Shown piece by piece: positions 41,764 to 51,350 of a stretch of 64,000 nt of DNA. Positions within the stretch are counted from its first letter, which is position 1. Each line of letters opens with the position of its first letter. The translations under genes and the position numbers were made by a program. Origin of the DNA: Butyricicoccus_A sp964387535 (lineage in GTDB: Bacteria; Bacillota; Clostridia; Oscillospirales; Butyricicoccaceae); the NCBI GenBank assembly GCA_964387535.1, contig CAYLXH010000002.1, positions 6,972 to 70,971 on the forward strand. Direction: 5' to 3'. The notes below the pieces were generated by a model. That model was given only the letters and a program-made list of their open reading frames with translations, did no database searches and was not told the DNA's origin.

Positions 41764-42398
41764 AAGATTTAGTTATTGTTGGCGCAGGCGATTTTGCGCG
41801 GGAAGCTATTTGGGTTGCTGAACGTATGAACCAGCAGTACCCACAGTGGAATATTCTCGGATATGTTGATGATGACGAACAGAAAACAGGAAGGACTATT
41901 GATGAGTATCCGGTGTTGGGGACAACGGAATGGCTTGTAACGTGCAAGAGGGAAATCCATGTGACCTGTGCAATTGGAAATGGGAAAATACGCAGAGCGA
42001 TCTGGGAGAAACTACATACAGGTAACCATATTATACCAGCGACTCTGATTGACCCATCGGTTGTTGTAGGAAAAAATGTAATTGTTGAAGAAGGATGTAT
42101 TGTTTGTGCTGGAACCGTTTTAGCAATTGCGTCCAAATTGTATTTTAACTCCATCATAAATCTTAACTGCACGATTGGACATGATGCTGTTTTGGAGGAG
42201 TACTGCACAGTACATCCGGGCACTAATATATCGGGTAAGGTCGTTGTTGGCGCGTGCACAGATATTGGGACGGGGAGCAAGATTATTCAAGGAATACAGA
42301 TTGCGTCTGGTTCGATTTTAGGTGCTGGAACCGTCGTTACGAAAAATCTTGAAGTACAGGGAACCTATGTTGGAGTCCCGGCGAGAAGGATTAAATGA
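41760..42398 (+). CDS. NeuD/PglD-family sugar acetyltransferase
   Basis: A 212-residue protein: an N-terminal Rossmann-like nucleotide-sugar domain (LVIVGAGDFAREAIWVA) and a C-terminal left-handed beta helix of hexapeptide repeats (ILNCTIGHD-like region with the catalytic His in NCTIGHDAVLEEY). It would acetylate the 4-amino group of a UDP-amino sugar, fitting the adjacent aminotransferase. Its ATG overlaps the previous stop codon. Confidence 0.88.
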   Translation: MKDLVIVGAGDFAREAIWVAERMNQQYPQWNILGYVDDDEQKTGRTIDEYPVLGTTEWLVTCKREIHVTCAIGNGKIRRAIWEKLHTGNHIIPATLIDPSVVVGKNVIVEEGCIVCAGTVLAIASKLYFNSIINLNCTIGHDAVLEEYCTVHPGTNISGKVVVGACTDIGTGSKIIQGIQIASGSILGAGTVVTKNLEVQGTYVGVPARRIK

Positions 42399-42414
42399 TA
42401 TCTGGAGAATACAA

Positions 42415-43500
42415 ATGTCATCAAAAATATTAGTTTTAGCAAATAATGATGGCGGTTTATATAAATTCCGTGGAGAACTGATGCAGAAGCTGTTAGAGAA
42501 CAATATGGTAGTCGTTTCCATTCCCAGGGGACCACTTGTTGAGCGCATTAGAGAAATGGGATGTGTTGTTATCAACACATCCGTTGACCGCAGAGGCATT
42601 AATCCGCTGAAAGATATTTGTTTGTTCCGAAACTACATTGCATTGCTGAAAAGTGAAAAGCCGGATCTTGTCATCACCTATACGATAAAACCCAATATAT
42701 ACGGCGGCCTGGTCTGCCGAATGCAGAAGATTCCCTATGCCGTGAATATTACCGGTCTGGGCACCGCATTTCAGAAGAAAGGGATGCTGCGCAGTCTGGT
42801 AACGGCAATGTACAAGACGGCACTGAAACGGGCAAAGGTAGTCTTTTTTGAGAATTCGGAAAACCGGCAGATGTTTATTGATCAGAAGATTGTAAAAGAA
42901 AGACAAGCTTGCCTTTTGCATGGAGCGGGAGTGAACCTGGAGCAATTTACTCCGGCAGAATATCCTGCGGGCAACGGAGAGACTCGCTTTTTATTTATCG
43001 GGCGTGTGATGAAAGAAAAAGGGATCGATGAACTTTTTTCGGCAATGGAGCGGTTGAACAAGCAGGGATATCGGTGTATCCTCGAAGTTTTGGGGAATTA
43101 TGAAGAGGATTATGCGGAAAAAATAAAGAAATGTGAAACGGACGGATGGCTCGAATATTATGGATATCAAGACGATGTCAGACCATTCATTGCCAGCGCC
43201 CATTGTTTTGTTCTCCCATCATGGCATGAAGGGATGGCAAATACGAATCTCGAATGTGCGGCTATGGCACGTCCGCTGATCACCAGCAATATTTCTGGAT
43301 GCAGAGAAGCTGTCATTGAGAGCAAAAGCGGGTTTCTCTGTGAAAGGCAGAATGCGGACAGTCTGTATGAAGCGATGAAAGAATTTCTTGCTCTTTCGTA
43401 CGAAGAACGCAGGCAGATGGGGTTAGTGGGTCGAAAGCATATGGAACAGGTTTTCGATAAGAAAAAGGTTGTGGAAGAAACGCTTGCTCGATTGAAATAA
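42415..43500 (+). CDS. Glycosyltransferase family 4
   Basis: A 361-residue GT-B enzyme. N-terminal acceptor domain starts ILVLANNDGGLYKFRGEL; the C-terminal donor domain has FIGRVMKEKGIDEL and the E-x7-E motif region in WHEGMANTNLECAAM. The start is of the PglA/CapM-like type, which adds an alpha-linked HexNAc to a lipid-linked first sugar. Soluble or membrane-peripheral. CTGGAGAA precedes ATG 42415. Confidence 0.88.
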   Translation: MSSKILVLANNDGGLYKFRGELMQKLLENNMVVVSIPRGPLVERIREMGCVVINTSVDRRGINPLKDICLFRNYIALLKSEKPDLVITYTIKPNIYGGLVCRMQKIPYAVNITGLGTAFQKKGMLRSLVTAMYKTALKRAKVVFFENSENRQMFIDQKIVKERQACLLHGAGVNLEQFTPAEYPAGNGETRFLFIGRVMKEKGIDELFSAMERLNKQGYRCILEVLGNYEEDYAEKIKKCETDGWLEYYGYQDDVRPFIASAHCFVLPSWHEGMANTNLECAAMARPLITSNISGCREAVIESKSGFLCERQNADSLYEAMKEFLALSYEERRQMGLVGRKHMEQVFDKKKVVEETLARLK

Positions 43501-43516
43501 TAAGTGGGGATCAATT

Positions 43517-44635
43517 ATGTATAAGCTTTTACCGGTTTTTCTGGCAAGCCTGGTGCTGGCAGCGTTGGCGAATGCCAATTCCGTGTACGATTTACAAAAA
43601 GAAAACTATATAAAAAAAGACAGGTTTTGGTTTGTTGTTCTGGCAGTTGTTCTATCGTTGTTTGTTGGACTGAGAACAAAATGTAATGATACCGGTGCAT
43701 ATCGACATGGATACGAATTGCTGGATGTCAATGACTCGATTACAACTGGCATTGATTGGTTTGCAATAGGGGATAATCCGGGCTTTATTTTTACGAATAA
43801 CGTGCTGAAGCATCTGGGATTTTCTACCCAGAGTTTCCTGATGTTTTATGCAGTGATTACCATCTGCATCTACATCTGGTTTATTCGGAAGTATACCAAC
43901 AACATCTGGTTGTCAATTTTCTTTTTCTGGACAATGGGCGTATATACTTTTACGCTGGCAGCAATTAAACAATGTGTTGCGGTTGCATTTTGTCTGTTGG
44001 CGACGGATTGCGCGATTGAGAAAAAATGGATTCGGTTTGTCGTGTGGGTTTTACTTGCGGCAACGTTTCACCCTTATGCATTGATGTATCTGGCGGTCCC
44101 CTTTCTCATGTTTACACCATGGACGGGAAAGACATATATCATGGTGGCAGTGTTTGGAGTAATTGGTGTTTCTTTGCAGGCTCTGCTGGGTTCGTTAATC
44201 AGTATCACAACGATGCTGGGAGAAGAATATACGGTATCCTCTTTTTCGGGTGAAGGGGTTAATGTTTTCCGGTTGCTGGTGGTTATGGTGCCATTGGTGC
44301 TGTCGTTCATATCCAGAGAATATATCCATAAGTACAGTGACAGAGTGAGTAATCTGATGATTAATCTATCCATGTTAAATGCAGAAATCATGTTTGTTGC
44401 ACGATTTGGCACGGCAAATTATTTTGCTCGTCTGGCAAATTATTTCCTTATTTTTCAGGTTATTGCGCTGCCATGGATTTTCAATTGCTTTAATCGAGAA
44501 AGCAAGCGACTGCTGACGGTCGGTGCTGTGGTAGGATTTCTTATTTATTTTTATTATGCAAATGGGCTCTATGGCGGATTCGATGCAAACTATGCCCGGA
44601 TCACCATAGGAGAGTATCTACGCTCTATTTTTTAA
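43517..44635 (+). CDS. EpsG/Wzy-like polysaccharide polymerase
   Basis: A 372-residue membrane protein with about 10-12 helices. FVGLRTKCNDTGAYRHGYE, with the large loop that follows, and WLSIFFFWTMGVYTFTLAAIKQCVAVAF are typical of EpsG-family polymerases, which join repeat units outside the membrane. It is the only polymerase candidate in the operon. Confidence 0.85.
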   Translation: MYKLLPVFLASLVLAALANANSVYDLQKENYIKKDRFWFVVLAVVLSLFVGLRTKCNDTGAYRHGYELLDVNDSITTGIDWFAIGDNPGFIFTNNVLKHLGFSTQSFLMFYAVITICIYIWFIRKYTNNIWLSIFFFWTMGVYTFTLAAIKQCVAVAFCLLATDCAIEKKWIRFVVWVLLAATFHPYALMYLAVPFLMFTPWTGKTYIMVAVFGVIGVSLQALLGSLISITTMLGEEYTVSSFSGEGVNVFRLLVVMVPLVLSFISREYIHKYSDRVSNLMINLSMLNAEIMFVARFGTANYFARLANYFLIFQVIALPWIFNCFNRESKRLLTVGAVVGFLIYFYYANGLYGGFDANYARITIGEYLRSIF

Positions 44636-44649
44636 TGGAGGAATGAACG

Positions 44650-45738
44650 TTGAGAGTTCTTCAAGTGGTAACCCATATGAACCGGGGCGGACTGGAAACG
44701 ATGCTGATGAATTATTATCGGCATATTGACCGCAGCAACGTACAGTTCGATTTTCTGGTACACCGATATGAACGTGCGGCATATGATGATGAGATTGAGG
44801 AATTGGGCGGAATGATTTATCGTCTTCCGCGTCTGAATCCCTTCAGCAGGAGCTATTTGAAGCAACTGGATCAGTTCTTTCAAGAGCATCCATATCAAAT
44901 TGTACATTCCCATCTGGACTGCATGGCAGGTATTCCATTAAAATATGCGAAGAAGAATGGAGTTCCGGTTTGCATTGCGCACGCACATAGCAGCAGTCAG
45001 ACAAAGGACGGTAAGTATCCATTAAAACTGTTTTTTAAGAACAACATACCGAAATATTCTGACTTCCGATTTGCATGTGGGAAAGAGGCCGGCATATGGA
45101 TGTTTGGCGACGCCCGCTTTGACATATTGAAGAATGCGATTCCGAGTAAAATGTATTGCTTTGATCAGAAAACAGCGATGGAAGTGAGAGAAGAATTTGG
45201 GATTCCGGATGACACTCTGCTGATCGGGCACGTTGGACGGTTTTGTGTACCCAAAAATCATAGTTTTATCCTTATGATTTTTCAATCTATTTTGGCAAAG
45301 CGGAACACTGCAAAACTCCTGCTGGCAGGTGATGGTGAACTGCGCCAAATGATTGAAAAAAAAGCAGAAGAGCTGGGCATATCGGAGCATATTATTTTTG
45401 CCGGAATCCGTTCGGATGTTGCCAGACTGCTGCAGGCGATGGATGTATTTCTTTTTCCGTCCCTGTATGAAGGCCTTCCGTTGGCAATCGTTGAGGCGCA
45501 GGCGGCAGGGTTGCCTTGTTTGATTTCTGACAAGGTGCCGATGGAATGCAAAATAACTGATTTGGTACAACAGATTCCGCTTTCCGAGAGTCCGGAATGC
45601 TGGGCTGAGACTGCAATGGAAGCAGCAACACAAAAAAGACGAAATACCTTTGAGGAGATTCGACGTGCTGGATTTGATGTTTCATCCAATGCGGCGAAAT
45701 TGCAGGAATATTATTTGAATGCGGTTGAGGAGACATAA
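44650..45738 (+). CDS. Glycosyltransferase family 4 (EpsF-like)
   Basis: A 362-residue GT4 enzyme with VVTHMNRGGLETMLMNYYR, HVGRFCVPKNHSFIL, and the donor motif FPSLYEGLPLAIVEAQAAGLP containing the E-x7-E pair. The start is TTG at 44650, supported by GGAGGAA 6 bases upstream; an ATG inside that region is out of frame. Confidence 0.9.
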   Translation: MRVLQVVTHMNRGGLETMLMNYYRHIDRSNVQFDFLVHRYERAAYDDEIEELGGMIYRLPRLNPFSRSYLKQLDQFFQEHPYQIVHSHLDCMAGIPLKYAKKNGVPVCIAHAHSSSQTKDGKYPLKLFFKNNIPKYSDFRFACGKEAGIWMFGDARFDILKNAIPSKMYCFDQKTAMEVREEFGIPDDTLLIGHVGRFCVPKNHSFILMIFQSILAKRNTAKLLLAGDGELRQMIEKKAEELGISEHIIFAGIRSDVARLLQAMDVFLFPSLYEGLPLAIVEAQAAGLPCLISDKVPMECKITDLVQQIPLSESPECWAETAMEAATQKRRNTFEEIRRAGFDVSSNAAKLQEYYLNAVEET

Positions 45739-45739
45739 T

Positions 45740-46621
45740 ATGGTTGCGTTAACAATATTTACTCCGGCCTATAATCGGGCGCATACTCTTCCGCGCACTT
45801 ATGAATCGTTGCGGAAGCAGGATTGTAAGGAATTTATCTGGTTGATCGTAGATGATGGATCCTCGGATAACACGGCAGAATTGGTGAAAGACTGGCAGGG
45901 CAACGACAATGGGTTTGAAATCCAGTACATTTATCAAGAAAATGGTGGCATGCATGCGGCACATAATACGGCATATGAAACGATCCGAACAGAACTGAAT
46001 GTGTGTATTGACTCTGACGATGCGTTGGGGGAGAATGCAGTTCAGAAAATTCTGAAAAAATGGAAGACTGTCCAGGAAAAGGGATATGCCGGAATCATTG
46101 GACTGGATGTGAATATGAAAACCGGAGAGATTATCGGCAAAGGATTTCCGAAAGGTTTGACGGAAACGACGTTGTCAGGATATTATGCTTCTGGCGGCGC
46201 TGGCGATAAAAAGTTGGTGTATCGGACCGATGTGATCAATCGCTATCCGCCGTATCCGGTCTTTGAAGGAGAAAAATATGTTTCTCTTGCGTATAAGTAC
46301 CGGTTAATTGATCAAGATTATAAGCTGGCCGTTTTGGATGAAGTTTTATGTGAGGTGGAATACCAGACCGATGGGTCATCCATGAATATGCTAAGACAAT
46401 ATGTCAAAAATCCGAAGGGATTTGCGTTTTGGAGAACGGTATGTATGCAGTATCCGGAGTCAAAACGACGCATGTTTGTGGATTGTGTACATTATGTCTC
46501 CAGCAGTATTATCAGTAGAAACCGACATTTTATCGCGGAATCTCCCAAAAAAATCATGACAGTTGCGGCAATTCCCTTTGGAGTGGTGCTGACAATATAT
46601 ATTACATATAAGACTAGATGA
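45740..46621 (+). CDS. Glycosyltransferase family 2
   Basis: A 293-residue GT-A enzyme. It has the nucleotide-binding start TIFTPAYNRAHTLPRTYESL, VDDGSSDNTAEL and the DXD-like CIDSDDAL. The C-terminal tail has one hydrophobic helix that could anchor it to the membrane. GAGGAGA precedes ATG 45740. Confidence 0.9.
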   Translation: MVALTIFTPAYNRAHTLPRTYESLRKQDCKEFIWLIVDDGSSDNTAELVKDWQGNDNGFEIQYIYQENGGMHAAHNTAYETIRTELNVCIDSDDALGENAVQKILKKWKTVQEKGYAGIIGLDVNMKTGEIIGKGFPKGLTETTLSGYYASGGAGDKKLVYRTDVINRYPPYPVFEGEKYVSLAYKYRLIDQDYKLAVLDEVLCEVEYQTDGSSMNMLRQYVKNPKGFAFWRTVCMQYPESKRRMFVDCVHYVSSSIISRNRHFIAESPKKIMTVAAIPFGVVLTIYITYKTR

Positions 46622-46635
46622 AGTAGGAGTTTCGC

Positions 46636-47124
46636 ATGATAGAACAGTTTCAGTTGGATTACTATCGCATGACGGGAACAAAATACACCGTTGGAATTCG
46701 CAGTTTGGTTCAAATAGCGGTTTCCCATCAAATCCGGTATATGTACTGGTGGAGAAAGGCTCATAAAAAAATGACGATGTTGCGCCGTTATAAACTGATT
46801 CGCTATGCGAGAAAATACGGTCTGGAGATTTCTCACAATGCGGAAATTGGAAATGGTCTTTATCTCGGACACCCCTATAATATTACCGTTGGAGGTGGAG
46901 CAAAGATTGGAAATAATGTCAATCTGCACAAAGGATGTACGATTGGACGAGAAAATCGTGGAGAGAGAGCAGGGGCACCAGTGATTGGAAATTGCGTTGC
47001 GATCGGCATTAATGCTACTGTAATCGGCAATATCACCATTGGTGATGATGTTATGATTGCACCGAATGCATTTGTAAATTTTGATGTACCGCCGCACTCG
47101 ATTGTCATCGGAATCCTGGAGTGA
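46636..47124 (+). CDS. Serine O-acetyltransferase-like hexapeptide acetyltransferase
   Basis: A 162-residue protein with hexapeptide repeats from about residue 60: ISHNAEIGNGLYLGHPYNI, GAKIGNNVNLHKGCTIG, GNCVAIGINATVIGNITIG. It resembles CysE-type acyltransferases found in capsule clusters, where they O-acetylate a sugar. Direct involvement in cysteine synthesis is unlikely in this context. Confidence 0.85.
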   Translation: MIEQFQLDYYRMTGTKYTVGIRSLVQIAVSHQIRYMYWWRKAHKKMTMLRRYKLIRYARKYGLEISHNAEIGNGLYLGHPYNITVGGGAKIGNNVNLHKGCTIGRENRGERAGAPVIGNCVAIGINATVIGNITIGDDVMIAPNAFVNFDVPPHSIVIGILE

Positions 47125-47187
47125 TTCATCATAAGGAAAACGCAACAGAGAACTATGTTGGTTTCCAGGTTTGATAAGGAGTGTCTT

Positions 47188-47886
47188 ATGATCCCTAAGA
47201 AAATCCATTACTGTTGGTTTGGCAGGAATCCACTCCCAGCAAAAGCACAAAAATGCATTGCGAGTTGGAAAACGTATTGTCCGGATTATGAACTTATCGA
47301 ATGGAATGAGGACAATTTTGATGTGTTTTTGAATTCGTACACGAAACAGTGTTATGAGAAGAAAAAATATGCATTTCTCACAGATTATGTTCGACTATGG
47401 GTGATAGAACAATATGGTGGTATTTATTTTGATACCGATGTTGAGGTGGTGCGTTCGCTGGACAGCCTATTGGACTGTAAAGGATTTTTTGGATTTGAGA
47501 ATAATGAATTTGTCGCGACCGGGCTTGGATTTGGCGCAGAGCCTCACAATCCCATTGTTCAGCAGATGATAAAGGAATACGATAGTTTGTTGGAGGAGGA
47601 TCGGAGTACGATTGGCTGCCCGATTCTAAATACGCAGGCATTAGAGAAGTTTGGACTGCAGCGGAATGGGCAATATCAGGATTTGGGACATGCTGTGATT
47701 TATCCGGCAGAGTATTTTAATCCATATGACGATCCAACGGGACGATTGAATCGGTCAACCAATACTTATTCGATTCACTGGTATGCAAAGACATGGATGG
47801 ATCCCAAAACCGTCCTGAGGTCGAGACTTTCCCGGCCATTGCATCGTATTTTGGGAATAGAATTCTTTCGGAAGCGAAAAAAATGA
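47188..47886 (+). CDS. GT32-type glycosyltransferase (DXD sugar-binding)
   Basis: A 232-residue protein with IPKKIHYCWFGRNPLP, the ligand region AFLTDYVRLWVIEQYGGIYFDTDVE (DXD as Asp-Thr-Asp) and a short C-terminus. Family members transfer Man, Glc or Gal in capsule synthesis. AAGGAGTG precedes ATG 47188. Confidence 0.9.
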   Translation: MIPKKIHYCWFGRNPLPAKAQKCIASWKTYCPDYELIEWNEDNFDVFLNSYTKQCYEKKKYAFLTDYVRLWVIEQYGGIYFDTDVEVVRSLDSLLDCKGFFGFENNEFVATGLGFGAEPHNPIVQQMIKEYDSLLEEDRSTIGCPILNTQALEKFGLQRNGQYQDLGHAVIYPAEYFNPYDDPTGRLNRSTNTYSIHWYAKTWMDPKTVLRSRLSRPLHRILGIEFFRKRKK

Positions 47887-49091
47887 AAAAAAAGATTTTA
47901 ATCTTCTCCCACGCAATGGAAATCGGGGGTGCAGAGCGTGCCTTGCTGGGACTGCTGGAGACGATTGATACAACACGATATGAAGTGGATTTATTCCTCG
48001 TGCGTCATACAGGAGAACTGATGCAATATATCCCCCAAAATGTTCATCTTCTTCCAGAGATGCGGGAGTATTCCTGTCTGGCGGTGCCGATTTCTAATGT
48101 GATACGACAGCATCAATTTGGAGTGGCAGTAGGACGATTTCGGGGAAAAAGAGCGGCGGCAAAGCGCATAAAGCGGTTGAACTTTTTGGGAGAGAATGAT
48201 GTCGCATTGGAGTATAGTCACAAATATACCGTGAATAGGATGCCAGACATTAGTAATGTAGAGTATGATTTGGCAATCAGTTTTTTAACCCCGCATTATT
48301 TTGTGGCACATAAAGTGAACGCGAAAAAACGGATTGCATGGATTCATACAGATTATGCAGCGATTGAAGTGGACCGTGATTCTCAGATACAGATGTGGAG
48401 TCCATATGATGTGATCGCATCAATCTCTGATGCGGTAACGAAAAGCTTTGTTCAGATCTTTCCGGAACTGGAATCGAAGGTTCAGCTGATCCCGAATATC
48501 ATGCCAAAACGGTATCTTTTCACCCTGGCGGAAGCGTTTCATCCCTCTGAAGAGATGCGGGACGATGGCAGCGTGAAAATACTCTCGGTTGGGCGTTTTT
48601 GCACGGCAAAAAATTTTGACAACGTACCAGATCTCTGCCGCAGGATCCGTAATGGCGGATTGGATGTGCAATGGTATTTGATTGGATATGGCAGTGATGA
48701 GCAATTGATTCGTCAAAAAATTTCTGAGAGCAATATGGAAGAGTATGTGCACATTCTCGGAAAAAAAGAGAATCCATATCCCTATATCAAAGCTTGTGAT
48801 CTATATGTTCAGCCATCGCGCTATGAAGGAAAATGTGTTTCCGTTGTGGAAGCACAAATGCTGCATAAGCCTGTTGTTATCACAAATTATGCGACTTCAT
48901 CCAGTCAGTTGACGGATGGATATGATGGAGTTATTGTACCTATGGATAATAAGGGATGTGCAGAGGGAATTGCCCGAGTGTTAAAGGATATAGAATTGCA
49001 GCACAGAATCATTGAAAATATGAGACAATGTGATTATACAAATGCCGCAGAGATTGAAAAAATAGATAAAGTATTGGAGGCTGTCAGATGA
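47883..49091 (+). CDS. Glycosyltransferase family 4
   Basis: A 402-residue GT4 with ILIFSHAMEIGGAERALLGLL and the donor motif QPSRYEGKCVSVVEAQMLHKP. Residues about 25-130 are divergent from its neighbours. The ATG overlaps the stop of the GT32 gene (ATGA), and its own stop overlaps the next ATG, so three genes are coupled. Confidence 0.9.
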   Translation: MKKKILIFSHAMEIGGAERALLGLLETIDTTRYEVDLFLVRHTGELMQYIPQNVHLLPEMREYSCLAVPISNVIRQHQFGVAVGRFRGKRAAAKRIKRLNFLGENDVALEYSHKYTVNRMPDISNVEYDLAISFLTPHYFVAHKVNAKKRIAWIHTDYAAIEVDRDSQIQMWSPYDVIASISDAVTKSFVQIFPELESKVQLIPNIMPKRYLFTLAEAFHPSEEMRDDGSVKILSVGRFCTAKNFDNVPDLCRRIRNGGLDVQWYLIGYGSDEQLIRQKISESNMEEYVHILGKKENPYPYIKACDLYVQPSRYEGKCVSVVEAQMLHKPVVITNYATSSSQLTDGYDGVIVPMDNKGCAEGIARVLKDIELQHRIIENMRQCDYTNAAEIEKIDKVLEAVR

Positions 49092-50074
49092 AGAAAATTC
49101 AACTGCTCGATACCTCGATTGGGACCTCGAATCTCGGTGATTGTATTATCATGGAATGTGTTCGAAAAGAATTAGCGCCCATTCTGGATGGAAATTTTGT
49201 GTATAATATGCCGACGCATCTGCCAGCGTTCAGTACTTTTTCTGTATTTCGCAATTCTAGTGTGGTGCAAAATTATTCAAACTGTGATTGGAAGTTTGCT
49301 GGCGGCAGCAATCTGCTGGTAAAAGATCTGAGGACTCATTATCCGCAATGGAATATTCACCCATTTAATTCCAAGCCGTTACGTGGGACGATTTTGGTTG
49401 GTGTCGGTGCCGGTGCTGGTGAGTACACCAACCGATATACGGCCAAGCTGTACCATCAAATTTTGAATCATGAATATTATCACAGCGTTCGGGATGAACG
49501 GAGCAAAGAATATGTGGAGTCTTTGGGACTCAAAGCAATTAATACCGGTTGTGTGACAATGTGGATGCTGACGCCGGAATTTTGCAGGACAATTCCGAAA
49601 GAAAAAGCATCTCGCGTTGTATTTACACTTACCGGGAAAGGTCAGGGAACTCCAGCGGACGAACGGGATCAGGTTTTGATTGATATCTTGAAAGCGAATT
49701 ATGACAAAGTATATTTCTGGGTCCAAGGAGACCTTGATTTGCAGTATTTGCAGCGATTTCGTCATATTGAAGACATTGACATTATCCCGCCATCCAAAGA
49801 GGCCTATGCTGCGCTTCTTCAGGAGGATGATTTGGATTATGTGGGAACACGACTTCATGGCGGCATCTACGCGATGCGCCATAAAAAACGAGCGATTATT
49901 ATTGCGATTGATGAACGGGCAAAAGAGATTCATAAGAGCAATCATTTAAATTATATAGAAAAAGATGAGGTTTGCGATCGGCTGGACTCTATGATTTGCT
50001 CTGAATTTGCGACCGAGATAACAATGCCGTTTAATGAAATACAGCGTTGGAAAGGACAATTTCGGGGTGTATAG
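49088..50074 (+). CDS. Polysaccharide pyruvyl transferase family protein
   Basis: A 328-residue protein of the CsaB/WcaK family: LDTSIGTSNLGDCIIMECV at the start, a HSVRDERSKEYVESLGL block and DLDYVGTRLHGGIYAMRHKKRAIIIAIDERAKEI at the end, with the conserved RLHG. It probably adds a PEP-derived ketal to a sugar, giving the polymer a negative charge. Confidence 0.9.
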   Translation: MKKIQLLDTSIGTSNLGDCIIMECVRKELAPILDGNFVYNMPTHLPAFSTFSVFRNSSVVQNYSNCDWKFAGGSNLLVKDLRTHYPQWNIHPFNSKPLRGTILVGVGAGAGEYTNRYTAKLYHQILNHEYYHSVRDERSKEYVESLGLKAINTGCVTMWMLTPEFCRTIPKEKASRVVFTLTGKGQGTPADERDQVLIDILKANYDKVYFWVQGDLDLQYLQRFRHIEDIDIIPPSKEAYAALLQEDDLDYVGTRLHGGIYAMRHKKRAIIIAIDERAKEIHKSNHLNYIEKDEVCDRLDSMICSEFATEITMPFNEIQRWKGQFRGV

Positions 50075-50075
50075 A

Positions 50076-51317
50076 ATGGAAAGTATTCAATTAAAGAGCA
50101 CAATAGTGTTGTTGAACACGGTTCAATATACATTTGAAGTATCTGACAATTTGAAAAAGTATTTTTCTTCTAACAAATTATCAATTTCCTACGAAGAGGA
50201 TATAAGCAGTGTCCCTGATGAGGTTTTGAATATTCCGTTTGTTTCGATCATGCTGCCCGTTTCGTGGCTCACAAATGCTATTATTTGGGTTGAAAAGTTG
50301 GATGATACTTTTTATAATTCAATATTTAACATTAGACGAGCATATCAAGCTTTTTATCCAAAATTCCAGTTTGGTGGCACGGTGGTGCCTGCATATGTGA
50401 TTCGTCATGAGTTGATGAGGCAGGATCATTCGATTGTGTTATTCAGTGGCGGACTGGATTCTGTTACGACATATATTAACAACAAACATACGAATCCTAT
50501 TTTTCTTAATATTTATGGGTGGATTGATTCTGACACCATTTCTAACGACAGCTATGAACAGGACAAAGCAAATCTGTGTGCTTTTGCAAAGAGAGAAGAT
50601 ACGCCAATTTCTTTTATTACCTCTAATTTTGGAACGCTTGTCAGCAGTGTATTTAATGAACTCGTGAAGAAAAAGCTGAATAACACGTTATGGTATGGAT
50701 TTCAGCACAGTATGATGTTTATTAGTATTGCGATTCCGTATGCATTTTTACATCATATTGATACGATTTATATTGCAAGTTCCAATACAATGGGGTTTCG
50801 TGTTGCATGTGCTTCTGATCCCACAACGGACATTGAATTTAAATACTTAAACAATGGACGCGTCATTCATGATGGGTTTGAGCTAAACCGTCAGGATAAA
50901 ATTAAATGTGTTGTGAACTATCAAAAGCGGCTGGGACGCCCTTTTCCATTGCAGGTTTGTTCTTTTAATGATCATAACTGTTGCAGTTGTGAGAAGTGTT
51001 TCCGTACAATATTGGGACTGGTGGCGGAAAATGTTCATTTGGAGGATTTTGGATTCTACATCGAAGGTAATTTAAAAGACCATTTTGTTCATGTTTTAAA
51101 AGAAAAAGAGCAGTTTTTAGGTTTTGACTTTGAAGAACAGTGTTATTGGGGAGACATAAAAAAACGGATGGATGAAAATTACGGTGTTCTTCGAGAAAAG
51201 GAATTTGTTGATTGGTTTTTGAACTATGATTTTAAAAAAGGGAAGCGGAGGGCTGTGGCGGAATACCGTAGAAAGAATTTCTTTCCGCTGGTGAAACGAA
51301 AGATTTTAAAAAAATAA
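50076..51317 (+). CDS. PP-loop (SGGxDS) ATP-dependent enzyme in the glycan operon
   Basis: A 413-residue protein with the N-type ATP pyrophosphatase P-loop SIVLFSGGLDSVTTYIN (about residues 120-136), a long substrate domain and a Cys-rich motif NCCSCEKCFRT near residue 307. The P-loop adenylates a carboxyl or carbonyl group before amide or C-N bond formation, as in QueC, asparagine synthetase and NAD synthetase; the Cys motif could hold zinc as in QueC. N-terminal residues 1-115 do not match a known domain to me. It is AT-richer than its neighbours. The substrate may be an uncommon sugar or cyclitol. Confidence 0.7.
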   Translation: MESIQLKSTIVLLNTVQYTFEVSDNLKKYFSSNKLSISYEEDISSVPDEVLNIPFVSIMLPVSWLTNAIIWVEKLDDTFYNSIFNIRRAYQAFYPKFQFGGTVVPAYVIRHELMRQDHSIVLFSGGLDSVTTYINNKHTNPIFLNIYGWIDSDTISNDSYEQDKANLCAFAKREDTPISFITSNFGTLVSSVFNELVKKKLNNTLWYGFQHSMMFISIAIPYAFLHHIDTIYIASSNTMGFRVACASDPTTDIEFKYLNNGRVIHDGFELNRQDKIKCVVNYQKRLGRPFPLQVCSFNDHNCCSCEKCFRTILGLVAENVHLEDFGFYIEGNLKDHFVHVLKEKEQFLGFDFEEQCYWGDIKKRMDENYGVLREKEFVDWFLNYDFKKGKRRAVAEYRRKNFFPLVKRKILKK

Positions 51318-51350
51318 CGTGGATGGAATAAGTATGGAGTATGGGTTGGC

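Noticed and set aside
50076..51317. queC (7-cyano-7-deazaguanine synthase)
   Set aside because: Too long (413 versus about 225 residues), located in a glycan operon, and no other queuosine genes are near.
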